A stretch of DNA of 23,619 bases from Saprospiraceae bacterium UBA2329 (GTDB lineage: Bacteria; Bacteroidota; Bacteroidia; Chitinophagales; Saprospiraceae): the NCBI GenBank assembly GCA_002344975.1, contig DDUV01000059.1, positions 65,926 through 89,544 of the forward strand. The letters run 5' to 3'. A program made the position numbers and the translations under genes. The first letter of the stretch is position 1. Every line of letters begins with the position of its first letter. Positions 7,516 through 13,545 of the stretch are shown piece after piece. The notes beneath the pieces were generated by a model. It searched no databases. It was not told the origin of the DNA and saw only the letters and a program-made list of their open reading frames with translations.

Positions 7516-8751
7516 TTAAAACTTAACCGACAACTCCAGCACCTGCCCGTTTCGATTGATTTTCAAAACAGTAGCATCTCCTGTATTGAACTTGGACAGG
7601 CCGCCCATGTAATCCTGTATGGTTTTGACCTGCACATCGCCTATGCCGATGATGATATCGCCTTTCTGTACGCCGGCAGCCTGAGCCGGTTTGCCGTCGG
7701 TGACGCCGTCCACGCGCATACCCTCGCCGTCATACACATAGTCGGGCATCACGCCGAGGCTCACTTTGAAAGAGGATGCGCGGCGGCCCTGCTCTTCGTC
7801 TTTGGTTTTGGTGAAAGCCAATTTGCCCTGCCCGTCCAACTGCTCAATGAGGTTCGTCATCAGATTGGTGATACCCAACAGACCTTCGTAGTTGATCTTT
7901 TCTGAATCGTCGGCGGGCGTGTGGTAGTCGCTGTGCTGACCGCTGAAGAAATGCAGCACGGGAATATCCTGCAAATAAAAGGAAGTATGATCGGAAGCGC
8001 CCATGCCGGAGTCGGTGGTTTTTACAGTGAGGCCGGTACCGCGCGCTGCGGTTTCAAGGGCGGGCTTCCAGGCCGGCGAAGTGCCTGCGCCGTTGACGGC
8101 TAATACCTTTTCTTCATTGAGGCGGCCGATCATGTCCATGTTGAGGACGTAATTGGTGCGTTTTTTATCAAAAAACAGGGAGTCGGAGGCGAATATTTTG
8201 GAACCGATGAGGCCCAGTTCTTCGGCAGAAAAAGCCACAAAGAGGTAGTTGTTTTTGCGCGCCTTTTTGCTGGTTTTGAGGTGCTGAGCCAATTGAAACA
8301 AACCGCCTACGCCGCTGGCATTGTCATCGGCGCCGTTGTGAACGGCCGGCTCGCCTTTGTGCCGCGAACCAAACGCGCCATGCCCCAGGTGATCGTAATG
8401 CGCGCCGATGACGACCGTGCTTTGGGCCTTGTTATCAATGTATCCGGCCACGTTGATGCCTTTGCGGGCCTCTCCGCCGGCAGCGTGCGGGTTGGGATTG
8501 TATTTGAAATCAAACTGATAAAACCAGGTGCCGTTGCGTCCGGCGGGTTTCAGCCCGATTTGAGCAAAACGGCTTGCAATGTAATCGGAGGCCATGCGTT
8601 CGCCGGGCGTACCCGCCTCGCGGCCTTGCAGCAGGTCGGAAGACAGATACACGACGTCCACCTGCAATTGGCGGAGCGCCGCGGCATCGTTTTGGCCGGC
8701 AAGAGCGCCGCTTATTAGAAAGAGCAGAAGAAAAGTAAGAGCGTTTTTCAT
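7516..8751 (-). CDS. secreted M28-family zinc aminopeptidase with C-terminal PDZ domain
   Basis: This 411-residue exported metallopeptidase has a signal peptide (MKNALTFLLLFLISGALAGQ). The dizinc M28 core shows every ligand: His118 in AHYDHLG, bridging Asp142 in GADDNASG, catalytic and zinc-binding Glu177/Glu178 in AEELG, Asp206 in NMDMIGR, and His277 in SDYHTPADD. A PDZ domain fills about residues 330-411 (VTDGKPAQAAGVQKGDIIIGIGD), probably binding peptide ends or exposed termini. The likely role is cleavage of N-terminal residues from peptides in the periplasm or outside the cell. The ATG at 8751 is chosen because the signal peptide begins there. The same frame stays open upstream to 8877 only because it runs through the 14-bp tandem array. 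Confidence 0.93.
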   Translation of the reverse strand: MKNALTFLLLFLISGALAGQNDAAALRQLQVDVVYLSSDLLQGREAGTPGERMASDYIASRFAQIGLKPAGRNGTWFYQFDFKYNPNPHAAGGEARKGINVAGYIDNKAQSTVVIGAHYDHLGHGAFGSRHKGEPAVHNGADDNASGVGGLFQLAQHLKTSKKARKNNYLFVAFSAEELGLIGSKIFASDSLFFDKKRTNYVLNMDMIGRLNEEKVLAVNGAGTSPAWKPALETAARGTGLTVKTTDSGMGASDHTSFYLQDIPVLHFFSGQHSDYHTPADDSEKINYEGLLGITNLMTNLIEQLDGQGKLAFTKTKDEEQGRRASSFKVSLGVMPDYVYDGEGMRVDGVTDGKPAQAAGVQKGDIIIGIGDVQVKTIQDYMGGLSKFNTGDATVLKINRNGQVLELSVKF

Positions 8752-8782
8752 TATGTATGGTATTGTGGTGAATTCTGGATTT

Positions 8783-8886
8783 CTGATTTCCAATTCCTGA
8801 TTTCCAATTCCTGATTTCCAATTCCTGATTTCCAATTCCTGATTTCCAATTCCTGATTTCCAATTCCTGATTTCCAATTCCTGATT
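8783..8886. repeat. 14-bp tandem repeat array, 7 perfect copies
   Basis: The unit CTGATTTCCAATTC is repeated seven times without a mismatch (8783-8880), followed by a 6-nt partial copy and preceded by a degenerate partial copy near 8775. The array lies in the 251-bp gap between the divergent peptidase and TerC genes, ending 32 nt from the peptidase start. On the minus strand all three frames are stop-free and give the same cyclic 14-residue peptide pattern (EIRNWKSGIGNQEL). This explains the artificial reading frames here. Perfect identity implies recent slippage or expansion. Confidence 0.97.
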
Positions 8887-9002
8887 CCGCCCGCCGATAA
8901 ACTGCTAAAGCTGCAAAGGACTGATTTTTTCTCAGGATGAAAAACAACCTGCTCTACATGATACATTTTTCGTAGCATTGCACCCTAAAAAACGACACAA
9001 CC

Positions 9003-9839
9003 ATGACATTTGAAATGCCGCTTTGGGGAGACGCCGGTACCTGGCTGGGCTTGCTTACCCTCACTTTTCTTGAAATCGTACTCGGTATTGACAACATCAT
9101 CTTCATTTCCATCGCCTCCGAAAAACTGCCCCCTGCCCAACGGCCCCGGGCGGCCAACATCGGTTTGCTGTTGGCCATGGTGATGCGCATCGCTTTGCTG
9201 TTCGGGGTTTCCTGGCTCATCGCTATGGAAGAACCCTGGATTCACTTCGATCAAAACTGGATCAAAGCAGGGTTTTCGGGCCAAAGCCTCATCCTCATCG
9301 CCGGCGGCCTGTTCCTCCTGTACAAAAGCACCACCGAAATTCGCCACAAACTCGAAGGCCCGGATACCGTGCAGGGACAGAGCGAAGACGGCAAATTGAA
9401 AAAGACGCTGAGCAACGTCATTGTGCAGATCACCGTCATCAATATCGTCTTTTCATTCGACTCCATCCTCACCGCAGTGGGCATGACCAATGGCCTCACA
9501 GGCGCACTCGTCGTCATGATTATAGCCGTTGTCATTTCGGTACTCATCATGATGCTCTTTGCCGTTCCGGTGGGCAATTTCGTCAATCGCCACCCCACCA
9601 TTCAGATGCTGGGCCTGGCATTTCTCATTCTCATCGGCTTCATGCTCATTGCCGAGGGCGCGCACCTAGCTCATTTGTCCATCGCGGGTTCCGAGGTAGG
9701 CGCCGTACCCAAAGGCTACCTGTATTTTGCCATTTCCTTCTCTTTGTTTGTGGAATTCCTCAACATGCGGCTCCGCAAACAGCACACTCCGGTGCAATTG
9801 CATGGAGCACAAAATGCGGAGGAACCGGAAAAGAGATAA
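9003..9839 (+). CDS. TerC-family integral membrane protein
   Basis: This 278-residue polytopic membrane protein has the TerC fold, with seven to nine hydrophobic segments. The two signature acidic motifs are present: EIVLGIDNIIFISI near residues 24-37 and INIVFSFDSILTAVGM near residues 145-160. Their aspartates are thought to bind metal in this family. TerC proteins (Alx, MeeF/MeeY types) are linked to manganese export, metal loading of exported enzymes and tellurite resistance. The precise substrate cannot be read from sequence. The gene is divergent from the M28 peptidase. A permease follows 99 nt downstream on the same strand. The C-terminus is a short hydrophilic tail. Confidence 0.9.
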   Translation: MTFEMPLWGDAGTWLGLLTLTFLEIVLGIDNIIFISIASEKLPPAQRPRAANIGLLLAMVMRIALLFGVSWLIAMEEPWIHFDQNWIKAGFSGQSLILIAGGLFLLYKSTTEIRHKLEGPDTVQGQSEDGKLKKTLSNVIVQITVINIVFSFDSILTAVGMTNGLTGALVVMIIAVVISVLIMMLFAVPVGNFVNRHPTIQMLGLAFLILIGFMLIAEGAHLAHLSIAGSEVGAVPKGYLYFAISFSLFVEFLNMRLRKQHTPVQLHGAQNAEEPEKR

Positions 9840-9938
9840 ACCGCAACGTTAATCAGGCGTTAAAAGCCTTGTGCTTGCACCCGATCTGATCACCAAGCTG
9901 CCGTTTATGCTCTCCGGGGGTAATCCCCGCCGTACCAC

Positions 9939-11252
9939 ATGCACCCGACAACACATCGCAAAATAGGCTGGGTCAGCGCCGGCTCTATCGTAGTAGCCAA
10001 CATGGTAGGCACCGGCGCGTTTACCACGCTGGGCTTGCAATTGCAGCACATCCACAGCACCTGGGCTATTTTGTCGCTCTGGGTTTTCGGCGGCGTTATT
10101 GCGCTGCTGGGCGCCGTCAGCTACGCCGAGTTGGGCGCGCGCATGCCCCGTTCGGGCGGCGAATACTATTACCTTTCCCAAATTTACCACCCGCTGGCCG
10201 GCTATCTCTCCGGCTGGATATCCCTCACCGTAGGTTTTACGGCCTCCATTGCGCTGTCGGCCATGGCCATGGGCGCCTACCTCTCCGAAGTGGTCGGCAC
10301 AGATGCCCGCTGGATTGCCCTGGCCATCATTGTGTTGGTATCAGGCATACACTCGTTCCATGTCGAGCAGAGCAGCCGTTTTCAAAACATCTTCACCATC
10401 CTCAAACTGGCCTTGATGGTCTTTCTGGCGCTGGCTTGTTTCGTCCACTCGGCGCCGATCAACGGCCTGGCATGGAGCGGCCCCTGGCTGTTCGAACTCG
10501 GCACAGTGCCCTACGCCGTCGCATTAGTATTTGTGGTGTACGCCTATTCCGGCTGGAATGCGGCGGCCTACATCACCGGCGAGGTACGCCAACCCGCCCG
10601 CAATCTGCCCCGCGCTTTGGTGGGTGGCGCATTGTTGGTCAGCGTGTTGTATGTGCTGTTGCAAATGGGCTTCCTCTATCAGGCGGGCCGCGAGGCATTG
10701 GCCGGCAAAATAGAAGTGGCCCAGATAGCCGCCGTTTCGGTGTTCGGTGCATCGGGCGGCCAAACCGTCAGCCTGCTCATCGGGCTGCTATTGGTGTCCA
10801 GCATCAGCGCTATGGTATGGGTGGGTCCTCGCGTGAGCCGCGCCATGGCCGAAGACTATCCGGTATGGTATTTTTTGGCCCGCGACAACCGCCACGGCGT
10901 ACCCGTCAATGCCATCTGGTTTCAGGCCGCCGTCAGCATTTTCCTGCTGCTCAGCGGCTCCTTCGAGCAAGTACTCACTTACAGCGGCTTCGTGCTGCAC
11001 CTCTCCACCACCGCAGCAGTGGCCGGGTTGTTCTTCCTGCGTCGCAAAGACAAAGGTCGTCGCCCGCCTTTTGCCTCCCCGTTCTACCCCTGGGCGCAAA
11101 TCATCTTCCTCCTTTTCAGCGTCTGGATGCTGGCCTTCCTGCTCTACGACAAGCCCCGCGAAAGCCTCCTCGGCCTGCTCAACCTCGCCATCGGTTCCGT
11201 CTCCTATTGGTGGAACAAACGATATGCGCTGCCTCCGGTGAAGGGGAAGTGA
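9939..11252 (+). CDS. APC-family amino acid permease
   Basis: This 437-residue inner-membrane transporter has about twelve hydrophobic segments and belongs to the APC superfamily (AA_permease_2/LAT-like). Helix 1 carries the unwound substrate loop (GSIVVANMVGTGAFTTLGLQ), and helix 2-3 shows YAELGARMPRSGGEYYYLSQIYHP, a strong family signature. Helix 6 has VFVVYAYSGWNAAAYITGEV with GEVRQPARNLPRAL after it, typical of LAT-type exchangers and permeases. The substrate is probably a neutral amino acid, inferred from family only. The ATG at 9939 directly precedes the usual short N-tail. A GGGG-TAAT-CCCC hairpin (9917-9928) ends 10 nt before it and could shade the initiation region. Confidence 0.9.
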   Translation: MHPTTHRKIGWVSAGSIVVANMVGTGAFTTLGLQLQHIHSTWAILSLWVFGGVIALLGAVSYAELGARMPRSGGEYYYLSQIYHPLAGYLSGWISLTVGFTASIALSAMAMGAYLSEVVGTDARWIALAIIVLVSGIHSFHVEQSSRFQNIFTILKLALMVFLALACFVHSAPINGLAWSGPWLFELGTVPYAVALVFVVYAYSGWNAAAYITGEVRQPARNLPRALVGGALLVSVLYVLLQMGFLYQAGREALAGKIEVAQIAAVSVFGASGGQTVSLLIGLLLVSSISAMVWVGPRVSRAMAEDYPVWYFLARDNRHGVPVNAIWFQAAVSIFLLLSGSFEQVLTYSGFVLHLSTTAAVAGLFFLRRKDKGRRPPFASPFYPWAQIIFLLFSVWMLAFLLYDKPRESLLGLLNLAIGSVSYWWNKRYALPPVKGK

Positions 11253-11296
11253 GGCGGTATTTTCAGGGCGCCCCACGCCTCTACCTGCCTCCCCGA

Positions 11297-11311
11297 CCCT
11301 CCAAAGGAGGG
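11297..11311. other. short hairpin after the permease gene
   Basis: CCCTCC-AAA-GGAGGG (11297-11311) is a perfect 6-bp stem with a 3-nt loop, 44 nt past the permease stop. It has no T-run, so it may be a weak terminator or mRNA 3'-end stabiliser. Confidence 0.4.
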
Positions 11312-11346
11312 AGCCATCGGGCGGGCGTGGCCGGGCTATCCACTGC

Positions 11347-11423
11347 ATGGCGGCGGCTCGAGGAGAGAGCTAACAGCTCTGCCCATGTTATCAGGCTGTT
11401 AGCTCTGCGATGACCGCCGCCAT
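11347..11423. repeat. composite nested inverted repeat
   Basis: Outer arms ATGGCGGCGG (11347-11356) and CCGCCGCCAT (11414-11423) are perfect complements. Inside them are perfect 12-bp arms AGAGCTAACAGC (11366-11377) and GCTGTTAGCTCT (11395-11406) around a 17-nt loop. Together they can form a 22-bp interrupted stem 77 nt long. The intervening sides are 9 nt and 7 nt. It sits between the permease and the outer-membrane protein gene. The rest of 11253-11535 shows no gene. Confidence 0.8.
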
Positions 11424-11535
11424 TTCGTTTCTATCCCTGGCGCAACGGGGCAATGACCCCTTGTTAATTAACTATCTTCCTGCATACTATACATTACAAG
11501 GCTCGTTCTCGGAGGGAACCAAAACAAACTTCTCA

Positions 11536-12201
11536 ATGAAAAAGCCGCTCCTGATCCTTGCCTTTGCAACCATGTTTTCCGGCAGCCTATCTGCACAATT
11601 CAGCCTTGCCCTGCAGGGCGGCATACAACAAAGCAGGTATATTCTGTCCTCTAATGCCCCTTTTTTATTCGACCCCTCACAGGAGCCAACACCTCGAATA
11701 TTTCAGGGCGGCTATCACATTGGCTTGGTACCGGCTGTTACAATTGCTTCCGGCAAGGCAGAGCTATCTGTTCCTGTGAGTTTTGTGCAGCGACAGTTCC
11801 AAATAAGCGAGGTAATAGTCGTTACAGAACCATCTATGGATCGCTTTCAAACCATAGAGTTGAATCCGAGAATAGGCTTTTATCTCACGCCTGATTTTTC
11901 CCTTCAAACCGGCGCTTATGTGAGTCATATTCTCCGAGCGTATAATAATATGGGGGATGGCGTCTGGAATAAGGTGCCTGATTGGGCCGCAGAATTCTTA
12001 TACAATGATGTTGATTTCGGCCTCACCGGCGGCTTAAAGTATGCTGTTCGTCGCTTCTCATTGCACGGCAATGTGCAGTTCGGCCTCATCCCGTTGCTCA
12101 ATATGCAATTCACCGACGTCAACGGCGAGCCATTGGAAACTACAGGCCGCAACTTGGCTTTCCAGTTGGGGCTGGGCTACACCCTCATTGGTAAAAAGTG
12201 A
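11536..12201 (+). CDS. outer-membrane beta-barrel protein
   Basis: This 221-residue exported protein has a clear signal peptide (MKKPLLILAFATMFSGSLSAQ) and then alternating amphipathic strands. The pattern fits the small outer-membrane beta-barrel family common in Bacteroidota (PorT/OMP_b-brl_2 type). Strands include FSLALQGGIQQSRYIL, FQGGYHIGLVPAVTIA, AELSVPVSFVQRQF, IGFYLTPDFSLQTGAYVSHIL, LTGGLKYAVRRFSLHGNVQFGL and LAFQLGLGYTLIGKK. Its function is unknown; such proteins range from structural barrels to secretion components. The ATG at 11536 is preferred to the upstream in-frame start at 11410, which would bury the signal peptide and overlap the palindrome. The coding sequence looks less GC-rich than its neighbours by eye. 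It converges on ribE with only 64 nt between stops. Confidence 0.82.
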   Translation: MKKPLLILAFATMFSGSLSAQFSLALQGGIQQSRYILSSNAPFLFDPSQEPTPRIFQGGYHIGLVPAVTIASGKAELSVPVSFVQRQFQISEVIVVTEPSMDRFQTIELNPRIGFYLTPDFSLQTGAYVSHILRAYNNMGDGVWNKVPDWAAEFLYNDVDFGLTGGLKYAVRRFSLHGNVQFGLIPLLNMQFTDVNGEPLETTGRNLAFQLGLGYTLIGKK

Positions 12202-12265
12202 TTATAAAAGGTCATCCGGACTGATGCGGGCAGCCTCGCAAATCCAATCTCTGAGTTGTACCTTA

Positions 12266-12859
12266 TTACCCCATATACAGCCGCACATACCTGGCGATGT
12301 ACTTGCCGATAACATCGAACTCTAAGTTGACCGTATCGCCGGAGCGGATGGCCTTGAAATTGGTGTGCTCATAAGTGTAGGGAATGATGGCCACCGAGAA
12401 GGTTTTTTCGGTAGGATTCACCACCGTGAGGCTCACGCCGTTGACGCAAACCGAGCCTTTGTCCACCAACAAATGATCGGGATTGGGCGCATACTCGAAA
12501 TGGAAGTACCAACTGCCCTCCAGTTCCTCCACGCCGGTGCAGATGCCGGTCGTGTCCACATGGCCCTGCACAATGTGGCCGTCCAAACGCCCGTCGGAGC
12601 GCATGGCCCGTTCGAGGTTGAGGGCGTCGCCGGGGCGGAGCCGGCCGAGGTTGCTGCGTTGCAGGGTTTCTTCTATGGCGGTGACGGTGTGCGTGCCCTC
12701 GCCCAAAGCGGTGACGGTGAGGCACACGCCGTTGTGCGCAAGGCTTTGATCTACTTTGAGTTGTGAAGAAATATCGGAAGCAATGGTGAAATGTACGTTG
12801 CTTCCTTCTTGTTGCATGGCGACTACCCGCCCGGCGGTTTCTATGATGCCTGTGAACAT
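12266..12859 (-). CDS. ribE: riboflavin synthase, alpha subunit
   Basis: This 197-residue enzyme converts two 6,7-dimethyl-8-ribityllumazine molecules to riboflavin and 5-amino-6-ribitylaminouracil. It shows the two tandem lumazine-binding barrels. The N-terminal barrel starts with the invariant MFTGIIE and has NGVCLTV at 43-49. The second barrel begins near GHIVQGHVD (94-102) and has NGVSLTV at 140-146, then IIPYTYEHTN. Length is normal. The ATG at 12859 was chosen because it gives the invariant MFTGII start; an upstream in-frame ATG would add 17 residues lying inside nth. It lies 5 nt after the nth stop, so the two are co-transcribed. The symbol ribC is used for the same enzyme in some species. 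Confidence 0.96.
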   Translation of the reverse strand: MFTGIIETAGRVVAMQQEGSNVHFTIASDISSQLKVDQSLAHNGVCLTVTALGEGTHTVTAIEETLQRSNLGRLRPGDALNLERAMRSDGRLDGHIVQGHVDTTGICTGVEELEGSWYFHFEYAPNPDHLLVDKGSVCVNGVSLTVVNPTEKTFSVAIIPYTYEHTNFKAIRSGDTVNLEFDVIGKYIARYVRLYMG

Positions 12860-12864
12860 GGTTA

Positions 12865-13509
12865 TTATAGATTTGGCTTGAAGAGTTCCTTGATTCCATA
12901 AAGGCTGCAAACAGGGCAGACATTCGGATCGTGGCCGCGCGCCGGGCAGTATTCCCTGCCGAAGAAAATGATTTGCAGGTGCAGTTTGTTCCAGCTTGAT
13001 TTTGGAAAAAGCTTCTTGAGATCGGCCTCGGTTTGCTCCACATTTTTGCCGCTGCTCAGTCCCCAGCGCCAGGCTAAGCGATGTATGTGCGTGTCCACCG
13101 GAAAAGCCGGCACGCCGAATGCCTGCGACATCACCACCGAGGCGGTTTTGTGTCCCACGCCCGGCAGCGCCTCTAAGGCCTCGAAGTTGTCGGGCACCCG
13201 GCCATTGTGCTGTTCTATCAGGATTTTCGACAGGTCGGAAATGGCCTGCGATTTGCGCGGCGCCAGCCCGCAGGGCCGTATGATGTCGTGGATGGTTTGC
13301 ACCGGTAACTGGCTCATTTCCTGCGGATTGTCGGCAAGTGCGAAGAGATGCGGCGTGACTTTATTGACGCGCTCGTCGGTGCATTGGGCAGACAGCAGTA
13401 CGGCCACGAGCAGGGTGTAGGCGTCTTCGTGTTGCAGTGGAATGGGCGTTTCCGGGTAGAGACGTTCCAATATTGCTGTTATGGCGGCGGCTTTGGCTTT
13501 GCGTGTCAT
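12865..13509 (-). CDS. nth: endonuclease III (DNA glycosylase/AP lyase) with incomplete Fe-S cysteine set
   Basis: This 214-residue helix-hairpin-helix glycosylase acts in base excision repair of oxidised pyrimidines. The HhH motif LPGVGHKTASVV (115-126) contains the catalytic Lys121. Asp139 in VDTHIHRLAWR is the conserved catalytic aspartate. The C-terminus deviates: the standard [4Fe-4S] pattern is C-x6-C-x2-C-x5-C, but here only Cys188, Cys198 and Cys201 occur, spaced x9 and x2, and no fourth cysteine follows (the end is SLYGIKELFKPNL). The cluster is probably lost or altered, while catalytic residues are intact. A perfect TACCTTTG box on the minus strand (13530-13537) lies 20 nt upstream. 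ribE follows after 5 nt. Confidence 0.93.
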   Translation of the reverse strand: MTRKAKAAAITAILERLYPETPIPLQHEDAYTLLVAVLLSAQCTDERVNKVTPHLFALADNPQEMSQLPVQTIHDIIRPCGLAPRKSQAISDLSKILIEQHNGRVPDNFEALEALPGVGHKTASVVMSQAFGVPAFPVDTHIHRLAWRWGLSSGKNVEQTEADLKKLFPKSSWNKLHLQIIFFGREYCPARGHDPNVCPVCSLYGIKELFKPNL

Positions 13510-13529
13510 CTGAAAAAATGATTGAGCCG

Positions 13530-13537
13530 CAAAGGTA
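13530..13537 (-). promoter_or_regulatory. -7 promoter box of the nth-ribE operon
   Basis: The minus strand reads TACCTTTG followed by C, a perfect Bacteroidota -7 element, 20 nt upstream of the nth start and 8 nt beyond the stop codon of the Clp-like gene. The matching -33 region would lie inside the end of the Clp-like gene and has no clear TTTG. The short leader fits a dedicated nth-ribE promoter. Confidence 0.6.
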
Positions 13538-13545
13538 GGGATTTG

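Noticed and set aside
8752..8877. An N-terminal extension of the M28 peptidase starting at 8877.
   Set aside because: The extension is translated tandem repeat and would put the signal peptide inside the protein; the ATG at 8751 begins a normal signal peptide.
8783..8886. Possible CRISPR array.
   Set aside because: The 14-bp units are directly adjacent with no spacers, and there are no cas genes.
11410..11535. Longer start for the outer-membrane barrel protein.
   Set aside because: The extra 42 residues overlap the palindrome and precede a complete signal peptide.
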